A stretch of DNA of 64,000 nt from Caldithrix abyssi DSM 13497. Its GTDB lineage: Bacteria > Calditrichota > Calditrichia > Calditrichales > Calditrichaceae. Shown one piece after another: positions 1-8,811 of the stretch. The translations under genes and the position numbers were made by a program. The stretch covers positions 744,001 to 808,000 of the forward strand of contig NZ_CP018099.1 of the NCBI RefSeq assembly GCF_001886815.1, in the 5' to 3' direction. The notes beneath the pieces were generated by a model. It searched no databases, was not told the origin of the DNA, and saw only the letters and a list, made by a program, of their open reading frames with translations. Numbering within the stretch: position 1 is the first letter of the stretch; the number at the start of each line of letters is the position of its first letter.

Positions 1-102
1 AACGGACAATTGCAGCTGGGCACCTGGCAGGGCATCTATTTTTGTGAGTTTGACGGACCGCGCAACAGAAAAATTTGGATACAACTGGTTCCGGGAATTT
101 AG
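1..102 (+). CDS. YjbQ/UPF0047 family protein, C-terminal fragment
   Basis: Only the last 33 codons are inside the window; the gene is cut by the left edge and ends with TAG at 100-102. The fragment carries the family's characteristic tail, LGTWQ followed by EFDGPR, which in UPF0047 (YjbQ) proteins sits at the C-terminus of a small beta-barrel. Family members have been linked to thiamine-phosphate synthase-like activity, but the physiological role is unsettled. The frame is open from base 1. The next gene is 241 bp downstream, so it is probably not in the same transcript. Confidence 0.8.
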   Translation, partial: NGQLQLGTWQGIYFCEFDGPRNRKIWIQLVPGI

Positions 103-343
103 GACTTATTTTTTTCGTCTAAACGGACGATAAGAAACATTAGTTTGCGGTTTTAGCCTGGAATTTTTTGATTTCAAGCTAAAACAATCTTTTCCCGTTT
201 TCCTGCAATTCAATGAGAAAAGGGTGATGTGTAACAAGAATTGTTTCATTGAAAATTGTAAAAGACTCTTTGACCGTATTTAGATTTGAAGTAAAAGGGT
301 TATTCTTTTATTTTTTTGAAAAAACAAAAAAGAGGAAGTCTCC

Positions 344-1951
344 ATGTTAGAAGACGTAATGGATGTTTTTATCGAACGAATTCGCAAGAAAGTTCTGGCC
401 AACCAAAAAATGAACGAAATCCCTCTGGCTTATTTGATGACGCTCGACATTCCCCAGTCCATCAAACATTTTTTTGATCAGGAAGTGGAACTGTGGATTC
501 GTGAAGAGGAAGAGAAATTTACCAGCAGCGATCGTTTTGACTATGACCTTCCGGAAGTGCGCGTTTTGATCGACCGTATCTTTGACATCCTGAAACAGAC
601 TGCGCGTTTCACCATCCCCAAATTCAATCAATTACTGGAGCGCGCCGTTAAGCTGCAAATGAATTTTGTGATTGAACCGCACCGGACGCTAACACAATTT
701 CTATTTAAAGACAGCAATATCATTTCTACCATCGAAGTGTACGACACTCTGAAATATTTCTTTCAGTTTGAATATTACAAGGAAGCGATCTCCGATTACT
801 TTAATAACAAGTACATGAAGGAGATTTCGCAAGATCAGTTTGTCACTTTGATCAACAAAATTGATGAAAAAGTATTTGCCGAAAATCGTGTTGAAATGGC
901 CTTAAAGGTGATCAAGACCATTATGAATTTTTTGAGCGAGGCGCGGGGTACAGAAGTTACCTCGTTGTCGGCAGACGTTTTGCTGGCCGCTTTAAAAGAT
1001 CGCAACCTGCACGATCTGGTAAAACGCTTCGAAAACGCTCAACAGCAAATTCAACTATCTGAGTTCTCTTTTGACGAAATTGAAAGCATTCTTTTTGGAC
1101 GTTTTGAAGAAGCCCTTGAGTCGCCCGCAGAAAAATTGCGTTTTGAAGACATCGAAAGTATTGAGCAGGAAGAGCTGCGTATTGAGGTGGATGATATTGA
1201 AGTGGGAGAAACGCCTCTTGAACAGCAAATCGCAGACGCTGTGGAGGAACTGGAGAAAGTAGGTGAAAAAATAGGGGCGCCTGAACTGGAAACGGATGAT
1301 ATTGAAGAGGAAGAAGACGAAGAAGAATTTGAAGAAGAAGAGGAAGAGCTTGAGCATGAAGAAATGACGACGCCCGAAAAAGATTTTGAATTGATCGAAG
1401 AGCCGGCGGCCGACATGTCCGGTGAGCTAATCGAAGAACAACCGCTTACTGTTGCCGAAGAACCAGGCGCCGAGGAGGAATCTTTTTCCATTGTGGAAGA
1501 ACCTGTGGAGAGCGAGCCGCAGCCCGAAGTTGAAGAACAGCCCGTCGAACCGCAGATGCCTGCGGAAGAGCCCATGCTCGAGCAGCCTCCCGAACCTGAG
1601 CCGGTAAAGACTTCTAAAGTAGCCGACGACCTGGCCGATCACCTGGCCCGCCAAATTTCAGGCGAAGGCCCGTTGCAAGATTTACACACCATGATCAAGG
1701 GACGCACGCGTAAAAAGATCATCAAAAAACTCTTCCGCAAAGATGAAAAAACATATAATGAGTTTATTGATCGATTGAACGCCATGAGCTCCTGGAAAGA
1801 AGCATCGCATTTTATTGACGACACTTTTTACGAGTTAAATATCAACCCTTATTCAAAAGAAGCCATTACCTTTAGCGATATCGTTTACATGCGTTTCTTC
1901 CCGAAGGACAAATACATTGGACAGAACCTTGAGGAAGACAAATTCGATTAA
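344..1951 (+). CDS. Large acidic protein of unknown function
   Basis: This 535-residue protein is not one I recognise. The start is an ATG preceded by GAGGAAG. Three parts can be seen. Residues 1-250 are mixed and mostly helical in character, with no signal peptide or membrane segment. Residues about 250-425 are extremely acidic: long Glu/Asp runs followed by Pro-Glu-rich stretches with repeated EEP and EPxPE motifs, likely disordered. Residues 426-535 form a basic-to-mixed C-terminal domain containing an RTRKKIIKK patch, probably folded. It is a cytoplasmic protein by sequence. It lies just upstream of the DUF2520 gene (34 bp gap), so the two may be cotranscribed. The layout of two folded ends joined by an acidic linker suggests a scaffold or adaptor, but no function can be assigned. 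Confidence 0.85.
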   Translation: MLEDVMDVFIERIRKKVLANQKMNEIPLAYLMTLDIPQSIKHFFDQEVELWIREEEEKFTSSDRFDYDLPEVRVLIDRIFDILKQTARFTIPKFNQLLERAVKLQMNFVIEPHRTLTQFLFKDSNIISTIEVYDTLKYFFQFEYYKEAISDYFNNKYMKEISQDQFVTLINKIDEKVFAENRVEMALKVIKTIMNFLSEARGTEVTSLSADVLLAALKDRNLHDLVKRFENAQQQIQLSEFSFDEIESILFGRFEEALESPAEKLRFEDIESIEQEELRIEVDDIEVGETPLEQQIADAVEELEKVGEKIGAPELETDDIEEEEDEEEFEEEEEELEHEEMTTPEKDFELIEEPAADMSGELIEEQPLTVAEEPGAEEESFSIVEEPVESEPQPEVEEQPVEPQMPAEEPMLEQPPEPEPVKTSKVADDLADHLARQISGEGPLQDLHTMIKGRTRKKIIKKLFRKDEKTYNEFIDRLNAMSSWKEASHFIDDTFYELNINPYSKEAITFSDIVYMRFFPKDKYIGQNLEEDKFD

Positions 1952-1985
1952 TGACCGCTTCAGGTTTGATGTTTAAAGGATCGCC

Positions 1986-2852
1986 ATGCAAAACGCCCTG
2001 GTAATTGGCTGTGGAAAAGTGGGCAGCAGCCTGTTCAATCTGCTGGTTGCCGCCGGTTTTGAAAGGGTTTTTGTTGTAGACACCATTAAGCGTTTTAATA
2101 AGGAATGGGCGCCCTTTTTAGGCGCTGATTCCTTTTTTAATGATCTGGCTGCATTGCCCGAAGCCCATTTTGATTTGCTGGCCATCTGTACGCCTGACGA
2201 TCGGATTGAAGAGGTTGTGGGGCAACTAAGCGCCCGTTCGTTAAAGGCGGAGAGGATTTTTCACACCTCCGGCAGCAAAACGGCCGATCTTTTGCAGCCT
2301 TTAAAATCCGGGGGCGCTATCATCGGCAGCCTGCATCCATTGCAATCTTTCACCCGCCTGTTTTTACCACCGGAAATCTGGCGGGGCATTGTTTGTACCT
2401 TTCAAGGCGATTCGCCGCTTTTCACTTATTTACAAACGATCCTGCAGTCTTTTGGTAGTAAAATCGTTCCCATCAACATCCGACAAAAACGTCAGCTTCA
2501 CCTGGCCGCAACCATCGCCGCTAATTTCCAGGTTGCTCTTTACAGTTGGGCGGAGCAAATTTTAAAAGACGCCCAACTGACCGAAGGCGATTTAAACCAA
2601 CTGCTTGGGCCGTTAATCCGGCGTGTGGGACAGAATTTAAATGAACAGCCGCTTTCCAGAATTCTGAGCGGCCCCCTGCAACGGGGCGATGAAGGCACAA
2701 TCCACCAACATTTTTCCATTTTAAAAGAGAATAAGCGACCGCATGACGCACCATTGTACCGGCTGCTGTCTTTGAAGCTGCTGGAAAATCCGCAGTTTGA
2801 AATTTTACAGCGTGAAAAACTTAAAAAGCTACTGGAGAACTATGAAACTTGA
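1986..2852 (+). CDS. Rossmann-fold DUF2520 protein (putative NAD(P)-dependent oxidoreductase)
   Basis: A 288-residue cytoplasmic protein. The N-terminus has a dinucleotide-binding glycine motif, GCGKVGSS at residues 8-15, and the acidic end of beta-2 (VVDT). The middle contains HTSGS and GSLHPLQSF, which are typical of the Rossmann-like plus DUF2520 architecture. These proteins look like 6-phosphogluconate dehydrogenase or F420-dependent NADP oxidoreductase relatives, but their substrate is not established. A short AAGGA precedes the ATG. The stop codon overlaps the following phosphatase gene by 11 bp, so the two are translationally coupled. Confidence 0.85.
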   Translation: MQNALVIGCGKVGSSLFNLLVAAGFERVFVVDTIKRFNKEWAPFLGADSFFNDLAALPEAHFDLLAICTPDDRIEEVVGQLSARSLKAERIFHTSGSKTADLLQPLKSGGAIIGSLHPLQSFTRLFLPPEIWRGIVCTFQGDSPLFTYLQTILQSFGSKIVPINIRQKRQLHLAATIAANFQVALYSWAEQILKDAQLTEGDLNQLLGPLIRRVGQNLNEQPLSRILSGPLQRGDEGTIHQHFSILKENKRPHDAPLYRLLSLKLLENPQFEILQREKLKKLLENYET

Positions 2853-3663
2853 TTATCACATACACACAAAACTCTGTAAGCATGCCACCGGCGAGATGGA
2901 AGAGTACGTGGAACAGGCCATTGAAAAAGGCTTTAAGGAGATTGCCTTCACCGATCATATTCCACTGCCGCAAGCGTTCGATCTTGCGCACCGTATGGAA
3001 TTGCGGCAAATCGATGACTATTTGAATTCGATAGAAAAATTACGCGTTCGCTATCCTGAAATATCCATTTTAACGGGCATTGAGGCCGATTTTTATGACG
3101 GCTTCGAAGATTTTTTAGATGCGTTTCTCAGCCGCCATCCGTTTGAAATCATTATTCTTTCCGTACATTTTGTTCGCCACTGGCCCAAAGGCAACTGGGC
3201 TTTCAGCTATTATTTTCCCGATCGCGCAATCGCCGAAATTTATTCAGATTATTTGCAGGCCATCATGCGCGGCATTCAAACCGGACTGTTTAATGTGCTT
3301 GGTCATCTGGATTTGATCAAGCGCGACGAAGCCCGCCTGCTCGACCATAATGAATCGGAAGTCAGAGAGCTTTTGCAACTGGCGGCAAGACAGCAAATGG
3401 CGGTTGAGATTAACACGTCCGGCTTGCGTAAGGAAATCGGCGAGCCCTATCCGCACCAAACTATCTGGCCGTTATTGGCTGAGTATCAGCTTCCGGTGGT
3501 CATGGGGTCTGACGCGCACGCACCCGGCCAGGTGGGCTTTGACTTTACAAACATGGAACGGGCCCTGTCTCAAATCGGCGGCCTGCAAAAAGTGCGCCTG
3601 ATTAACGGGTGTTTTAAACCCGTCGAATGGGCAAAGGGGAAAGAAATGGTTAAACCAGTTTAA
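2842..3663 (+). CDS. PHP-family histidinol-phosphatase
   Basis: A 273-residue PHP-domain phosphoesterase of the HisJ/HisK type, which removes phosphate from L-histidinol phosphate in histidine biosynthesis. Visible metal ligands are the N-terminal DYHIHT (His6, His8), FTDH, the GIEADF glutamate, the SVHF histidine and the C-terminal GSDAH. An in-frame ATG lies 45 bp further upstream, but I chose the ATG at 2842 because the family starts directly with this HxH strand and because GGAGAA lies just before it. It overlaps the previous gene by 11 bp. No other his gene is present in the window, so a different phosphomonoester substrate cannot be excluded. Confidence 0.88.
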   Translation: MKLDYHIHTKLCKHATGEMEEYVEQAIEKGFKEIAFTDHIPLPQAFDLAHRMELRQIDDYLNSIEKLRVRYPEISILTGIEADFYDGFEDFLDAFLSRHPFEIIILSVHFVRHWPKGNWAFSYYFPDRAIAEIYSDYLQAIMRGIQTGLFNVLGHLDLIKRDEARLLDHNESEVRELLQLAARQQMAVEINTSGLRKEIGEPYPHQTIWPLLAEYQLPVVMGSDAHAPGQVGFDFTNMERALSQIGGLQKVRLINGCFKPVEWAKGKEMVKPV

Positions 3664-3674
3664 AGAGGAGAATT

Positions 3675-4094
3675 ATGCAAGACATCTGGCAAAAGGTCAA
3701 TAAAGATATCGATCAAATTTTACAAAACTACCGCAGGGTTGCAGTGGTTGGCGTATCGGATAAGCCCTACCGCCCCAGCTACGATATTACGCGTTATCTT
3801 TTAAATCGCGGCTTTACCGTTTTTCCGGTGAATCCGAAGCTGGAGAAGGTGCTGGACGCGCCCTGCTATCCTTCATTGAAGGCCGTTCCCGGACCCATCG
3901 AAATTGTTAATATCTTCCGTCGGCCTGAATTTGTGCTGCCCATTGTGGAAGAAGCAATTGAAGTGGGCGCCAGAGTGATCTGGATGCAATTGGGCGTGGC
4001 CAATGAGGAAGCGGCGCGGCTGGCTCTGGACGCCGGTCTGCAGGTGGTAATGGACGCCTGCATTAAAGTGGAACTGGCCTACCGCGGAATTTGA
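3675..4094 (+). CDS. CoA-binding domain protein (YccU-like)
   Basis: A 139-residue single-domain protein of the CoA-binding family related to the N-terminal part of succinyl-CoA synthetase alpha. The Rossmann motif VAVVGVSDKPYRPSY is near residue 23, followed by GFTVFPVNPK and the family-typical IVNIFRRPEFV and WMQLGV. These stand-alone proteins probably sense or bind CoA derivatives; a reaction is not known. The gene follows the histidinol phosphatase by 11 bp with AGAGGAG before its ATG, and precedes the TraB gene by 10 bp, consistent with one operon. Confidence 0.88.
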   Translation: MQDIWQKVNKDIDQILQNYRRVAVVGVSDKPYRPSYDITRYLLNRGFTVFPVNPKLEKVLDAPCYPSLKAVPGPIEIVNIFRRPEFVLPIVEEAIEVGARVIWMQLGVANEEAARLALDAGLQVVMDACIKVELAYRGI

Positions 4095-4104
4095 AAGGCG
4101 CGTC

Positions 4105-4971
4105 ATGAAAAAAAATCTTTTTGGTCTGCTGGCCGTTCTATTATTTGTTAATATCCTTTTTGCGGGGCCGCAGCACTCCATCTGGGAAGTTATCGGCAAA
4201 CAAAACAAAGTCTTTCTGGTGGGCTCTTTTCATCTGCTTACAGAAGATCAATATCCGCTTCCCTCTGTGTTCGATTCTGTTTACGACCAAAGCGCCGTTG
4301 TGGTTTTTGAAGCCGATCTGGACAGCCTTAGCTCGCCAGCAGTAGTTTCCAAATTTCTGCAAAAAGGGCTGCTGACGGGCGATCGAACTTTAAAAAACGT
4401 GTTGTCCGACTCCGTTTTTACAAAGTTGAAGAAAACTTTTGAAGAATTGGGGCAGCCGACTGAGCTGTACCTGAAAATGAAGCCCTGGCTGGTAGCGCTC
4501 ACCTTAAACCAGTTGAACATGGCGCGATTAGGATTTAAGGCGGAGCTGGGCATCGAATTTTACTACGCCCGGAAGGTCAAAGAAGAAGCCAGGCCTGTGC
4601 AATCCCTGGAGAGCGTCGCCTTTCAGATGGGGTTGATGGAAAAACTCTCCGAAATCAATGCGGACGAGTTGATTTTACAGACCATCGAAGACATCGAACG
4701 TTCCGAGGCAACGATTCCGGAGCTGATCAACGCCTGGCAAAGCGGGAATACCCGTGCGCTGGATTCGCTATTGAACGCCAGTTTTAAGGACTTCCCGGAG
4801 ATCGGAGTCTTTTTACTCATCAAACGGAATCAAGCCTGGTTTAAACAAGTCGAACGGTTTTTGCGGGATGATCGTAACTATCTGGTGGTTGTTGGCGCCG
4901 GGCATCTGGTCGGGACAGAGGGCCTGGTGGAACTTTTGCGCAAAAAAGGTTATCGTTTAAAACAGTTGTAA
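4105..4971 (+). CDS. TraB/GumN family protein with signal peptide
   Basis: A 288-residue secreted protein. Residues 1-20 form a clear signal peptide (MKKN, then a hydrophobic stretch, then FAG). The mature part begins with the family's conserved strand (SIWEVIG, VFLVGSFHLL), and the C-terminus carries the second hallmark VVGAGHLVG followed by GLVELLRKKGY. TraB/GumN proteins have an EreA/TIKI-like fold with GxxH motifs, and a metal-dependent hydrolase activity is suspected. The substrate is unknown. Likely periplasmic. It sits in the tight plus-strand run between the CoA-binding and DUF72 genes. Confidence 0.85.
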   Translation: MKKNLFGLLAVLLFVNILFAGPQHSIWEVIGKQNKVFLVGSFHLLTEDQYPLPSVFDSVYDQSAVVVFEADLDSLSSPAVVSKFLQKGLLTGDRTLKNVLSDSVFTKLKKTFEELGQPTELYLKMKPWLVALTLNQLNMARLGFKAELGIEFYYARKVKEEARPVQSLESVAFQMGLMEKLSEINADELILQTIEDIERSEATIPELINAWQSGNTRALDSLLNASFKDFPEIGVFLLIKRNQAWFKQVERFLRDDRNYLVVVGAGHLVGTEGLVELLRKKGYRLKQL

Positions 4972-4983
4972 AGGGGAGCGTTT

Positions 4984-5754
4984 GTGCGGCGTTACAGGCT
5001 CTACATCGGAACTTCTGGCTGGTCGTACAGGGATTGGAAAGGGGGTTTTTATCCGGAGCAGATAAAGCCGGCTCAATACCTCAATCACTACAGCCGGCAT
5101 TTCAATTCGGTAGAGGTTGACTCTACTTTTTACGGGATTCCCCGACTCACAACGGTTGAGAACTGGTTTGCTCAAACCCCGGAAGATTTTATTTTCACCT
5201 TAAAGGTTCCGCAAATCATAACGCACGAAAAGCGCTTACAAAATTGCAGAGCTGAATGGGAGGCCTTTCTGGAAACGACGACCGGTCTTAAACAAAAACG
5301 GGGGCCTCTCATCTTGCAATTTGATTACAAATTTAATTTTGGAGATTATTTTCGTGCGCTGGATGACTTTCTGGCTGAACACGCCGGGCAGGCAAAGCTG
5401 GCCGTGGAAATCAGAAACCGGCGCTGGCACAATGAACAATTTTACGGCATGCTGAAAGAGCGCGGTGTTGCCCTGGTTTTAAACGATTTGTACTACATGC
5501 CGCGCGTTGTAAAGTTGACCGCCCCTTTCACTATTGTGCGACTTCTGGGCAATCGTAAACAAATTCCGGATGATTTTACGCATGTGCGTGTAAACCGGGA
5601 ACACGATTTAAACTGGTGGGCCGAACGGATCGAACAGTTTTTAGAAAAAGAACTGGAGGTGTACGTTTATTCTAATAATCGCTATCAGGGCCATGCTCCC
5701 TCTACCATTCGAACCCTAATGCAAAAGCTGGAAGATCGCAACCTGCACTTTTAA
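4984..5754 (+). CDS. DUF72 family protein
   Basis: A 256-residue protein of the DUF72 (YecE-like) family. It starts with the hallmark IGTSGWSYRDWKG and FYPE, then the family strings VEVDSTFYGIP, FTLKVPQ, ITH, LAVEIRNRRW and the closing YVYSNNRYQGHAP. The fold is a TIM barrel; the function is unknown. The start is GTG with AGGGGAG six bases upstream, 12 bp after the TraB stop. A second, diverged DUF72 gene is present at 47833-48645, so the genome has at least two paralogues. Confidence 0.9.
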   Translation: MRRYRLYIGTSGWSYRDWKGGFYPEQIKPAQYLNHYSRHFNSVEVDSTFYGIPRLTTVENWFAQTPEDFIFTLKVPQIITHEKRLQNCRAEWEAFLETTTGLKQKRGPLILQFDYKFNFGDYFRALDDFLAEHAGQAKLAVEIRNRRWHNEQFYGMLKERGVALVLNDLYYMPRVVKLTAPFTIVRLLGNRKQIPDDFTHVRVNREHDLNWWAERIEQFLEKELEVYVYSNNRYQGHAPSTIRTLMQKLEDRNLHF

Positions 5755-5771
5755 ATCACGGGAGAACAACA

Positions 5772-7004
5772 ATGAAGCCATTTTTACCTATCTTATTCAT
5801 TTTACTGACTCTGGCCAGTTGTCAGGGAAAATCCAAACAAACGGTCGTAATCGGTCTGGATCGTGTCACGGAATACCAGCATCTTTTTGAAAATAAAAAT
5901 CTGGGCATTATTGCCAACCACACCGCGTTTAACAGTCGGGGCGAATTTATCCTTAACGTGTTTCAGAACATTCCTGGCGCAAAAATCAAAGCGCTGTTCG
6001 GACCGGAACACGGTTTTAGAGGCAATTACGCGGCCGGTAAAAAAATCGATGAGCACTCGTTGCTGGATTCTATTCCCATTTACAGTCTTTACGGAAAGGA
6101 CGTAAAACCAACGCCGGAGATGCTGGCCAATATTGATGTTTTAATCTTCGACATTCAGGATATCGGCGCTCGTTTTTACACATACATCTGGACCATGGCC
6201 CTGGCCATGGAAGCTGCCGCGGAGCAAAATATTCCTTTTGTAGTTCTGGATCGTCCTAATCCCATTAACGGAGAGGCGATCGAAGGGCCGTTATTGGACA
6301 CTGCGTTTGCTTCGTTTGTGGGGCTTTTCCCTATTCCGGTGCGTCACGGGATGACGGCGGGCGAACTGGCCACGTTGTTTAATGAACAGGGCTGGCTAAA
6401 AAACGGCGTTAGAGCGAAGCTGCGGATCGTTCCTATGAAAAACTGGCAACGTTCCATGTGGTACGATCAAACCGGCCTAAAATTCATTGCCCCGTCGCCC
6501 AACATGCCCGACCTGGCAACGGCTACGGTTTATCCGGGAATGTGTTTGCTGGAGGGCACCAATGTTTCCGAAGGGAGGGGAACGGAAATGCCCTTTTTGC
6601 AATTTGGCGCGCCATGGATAAAGACTGCTGTTTTATTAAAAGAATTGCGCGCTTTAAATTTGCCGGGCGTGCAGTTTGATTCAACTATTTTTAAGCCGCA
6701 ATCCATTCCAGGAAAGGCAGTTCACCCCAAGTTTGAGAATCAGCGTTGTTACGGGGTTCGTTTGCGCGTTACCGATCGTAACGCCTTTCGCTCTTTTAAA
6801 ACGGGCGTTTTAGTGATTAAAGCTTTGCACGATTTATATCCCGATCACTTTGCCTGGCGTGTAGGGCATTTTGATCGTTTGTGCGGAACCGATGCTGTTC
6901 GCCTGGCTATTGAAAAGGGCGAACAACTGGATGTTCTTTTTGAGCAGTGGGAAAAAGAAGGCGAGGCCTTTCAGAAACAGCGTCAGCCTTATTTGCTTTA
7001 TTAG
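5772..7004 (+). CDS. DUF1343 lipoprotein, NamZ-like exo-beta-N-acetylmuramidase
   Basis: A 410-residue protein with a type II signal peptide: hydrophobic residues 3-14 followed by the lipobox LASC with the lipidated Cys17. The mature part has the DUF1343 signature stretches NHTAFNSRG, FGPEHGFRG, FDIQDIGARFYTYI, VLDRPNPI, and TNVSEGRGTE. The characterised family member NamZ releases N-acetylmuramic acid from the non-reducing end of peptidoglycan fragments. A role in murein turnover outside the inner membrane is therefore likely. It ends the plus-strand run that begins at the DUF2520 gene. The 3' side is followed by the hairpin region invaded by two insertion sequences. Confidence 0.88.
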   Translation: MKPFLPILFILLTLASCQGKSKQTVVIGLDRVTEYQHLFENKNLGIIANHTAFNSRGEFILNVFQNIPGAKIKALFGPEHGFRGNYAAGKKIDEHSLLDSIPIYSLYGKDVKPTPEMLANIDVLIFDIQDIGARFYTYIWTMALAMEAAAEQNIPFVVLDRPNPINGEAIEGPLLDTAFASFVGLFPIPVRHGMTAGELATLFNEQGWLKNGVRAKLRIVPMKNWQRSMWYDQTGLKFIAPSPNMPDLATATVYPGMCLLEGTNVSEGRGTEMPFLQFGAPWIKTAVLLKELRALNLPGVQFDSTIFKPQSIPGKAVHPKFENQRCYGVRLRVTDRNAFRSFKTGVLVIKALHDLYPDHFAWRVGHFDRLCGTDAVRLAIEKGEQLDVLFEQWEKEGEAFQKQRQPYLLY

Positions 7005-7036
7005 AATACTGCCTTCGTAGCATCTATCCCGCCATG

Positions 7037-8743
7037 GAGGCTGTTGCATGGGGGGGAGGAATTAATGCTTATATTCTCCGATATTGATAATTTTTTCTCA
7101 TTCTTAAGCGTTGGGCAAAATATAGAATTAAAAACGCCAAAATATTCTTTGAAAATAAAATTAATAGATCATCTTTTTCTTGTGATGCTGTTATAAACGC
7201 TGCTAAACGTTTCCCTAACATATTTTTAAATAGAACATTAATATTATGCCCAATACACATTAACGTAAATTCACTACGAACATTATTAAGACCAGATAAG
7301 GAAAATCCACGATAGCCTAAATTATGCTTCAAGTTACCAAAAACAGGTTCAACTGTCACCGAACGCTTTTTTAGTCGTTCCTGCGCCGCTGAAGTTTGTA
7401 ACTTTTTCGCCATACGTTCGCAATAACTCTCATTAACTGAACGATGGATTTGCTTAACTTTCTTTTTACTGGAAATGCATAAATTAATTAAGGGACAGTC
7501 CTGACAATCATTGGAACGATATACGATCCGTTCGCTATTCCTCTCAACTGGAAAAAGCTTCTTACCCGCCGGACATTCATAGTAATCTCCCTGTTCATGA
7601 TACACAAAATCACTTCGTTTTAGTTTTCTTTCTTCTTTTTGCAATTCTTCCTTGGAGGTCGGTGTCTCCTTTATCGAACGATTGGATAACTGGGGATCGG
7701 CTATTACGGCATCAATCTGCTTTTCTTCCAATTCTTTTAGGTCTGTGCTATTGTGATAACCGGAATCGGCCGTGTAAGATCGCTTATCATCTGAACCAAG
7801 ATTCTTCTCTACTTGTTCTTGGATCGGTATGAATTGACCCTGGTCGTTGGGCTGGCTTACCACTTCATGGGCTACAATTAAATGACTGGACATATCTACG
7901 CCTAATTGTGCGTTATAACCCGGCCCATCCACCGAAGGCATCATGCGGGCATCCGGCTCTTTTACATTTATTTGATGTCTTGAACGATGTTCTGATTTGA
8001 GCTGTTTCTTACGCTCTTTCAATTGGGCTTTACGTTCTAATATCTCTTTCTCTAAGCGCTCAAGCCGTTCTTTCTCCGCTCGAAGAGTTTCTAAATCTAA
8101 TTCATCCGTGGCCCCCTGTTCTACAAAATTACAGCGCTGCATGTATTGCTTGATCTCTGCTCTTAACTTCTCTATACGTTTGTCTAATTGATCCTCAGTG
8201 TAGCCATGACGCTTACTGCTGTGCGCTTTGATTTTCGTGCCATCTATGGCTATCTGGTTGAAACTACTTATGCCTTCGGCCTGGGCAATTAAAAGTATCT
8301 CTACAAAATATTGGTCTAATAAATCCAAATGTGCCTTGCGAAAACGACTTAATGTACTATGATCCGGATGCTGATTCCCAGTGATATAAATGTAGCGCGT
8401 ATCATATTTACACAATTCCTCCAGCTTACGGGTGCTGGTAATGCCGTTACTATAAGCATAAAACCATAAGGCAAGCATCATGTCTGGGGCATAAGAATCA
8501 CCGCCTTGTGAACTATAACGGGAATAAAGTGCACTTAAATCAAGGCGCGAAACCAACTCCACTACAAATCGACTCTTTGGATCGTCTCTGGCAAAATCTT
8601 CCACACTATAGCCAAAGAGATTCATTTGTGAGCGATTATAAGTAATAAAACTCATGGAATTCCTTTGTTATTACTTGTTTTATCTGTCGCCCAGAATTTA
8701 CAAATTTTTTGAATTTTACTCAAACTGAATTTGCAACAGCCTC
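7037..8743 (-). mobile_element. IS1182-like insertion sequence, copy 1
   Basis: A complete 1707-bp element. Both ends carry the 12-bp terminal inverted repeat GAGGCTGTTGCA, and it is flanked by a 4-bp direct repeat CATG (7033-7036 and 8744-8747), which marks the duplicated target. It contains one transposase gene read on the minus strand. It lies in one arm of an imperfect palindrome just after the DUF1343 gene. Copy 2 begins 68 bp further on, in the same orientation, and encodes an identical protein. Confidence 0.93.
7069..8655 (-). CDS. IS1182-family DDE transposase (copy 1)
   Basis: A 528-residue transposase that fills the IS. Residues 1-130 form the usual N-terminal helical DNA-binding domain. 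The catalytic triad is visible as Asp138 in IAIDGTKIKAHSS, Asp297 in YTADSGYHN and Glu436 in VEPVFGNLKH. A long charged coiled coil (about 160-220) lies between the first and second catalytic residues, and a cysteine cluster (Cys361, Cys384, Cys387, Cys393) before the last one looks like a zinc knuckle; both are usual for this family. The gene is intact, with no frameshift, and its product is identical to that of copy 2, so recent transposition is likely. Confidence 0.93.
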   Translation of the reverse strand: MSFITYNRSQMNLFGYSVEDFARDDPKSRFVVELVSRLDLSALYSRYSSQGGDSYAPDMMLALWFYAYSNGITSTRKLEELCKYDTRYIYITGNQHPDHSTLSRFRKAHLDLLDQYFVEILLIAQAEGISSFNQIAIDGTKIKAHSSKRHGYTEDQLDKRIEKLRAEIKQYMQRCNFVEQGATDELDLETLRAEKERLERLEKEILERKAQLKERKKQLKSEHRSRHQINVKEPDARMMPSVDGPGYNAQLGVDMSSHLIVAHEVVSQPNDQGQFIPIQEQVEKNLGSDDKRSYTADSGYHNSTDLKELEEKQIDAVIADPQLSNRSIKETPTSKEELQKEERKLKRSDFVYHEQGDYYECPAGKKLFPVERNSERIVYRSNDCQDCPLINLCISSKKKVKQIHRSVNESYCERMAKKLQTSAAQERLKKRSVTVEPVFGNLKHNLGYRGFSLSGLNNVRSEFTLMCIGHNINVLFKNMLGKRLAAFITASQEKDDLLILFSKNILAFLILYFAQRLRMRKNYQYRRI

Positions 8744-8811
8744 CATGGCTGGATTGGTTGAATGGTTGAATGGTTGAATGGTCGCCGGGTGTCATTCCTG
8801 TTCCAGCACTG

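Noticed and set aside
1051-1575. Serine-rich antisense protein of 174 residues
   Set aside because: It is the complement of the Glu-rich linker of the 344-1951 gene; the Ser runs mirror the GAA/GAG codons.
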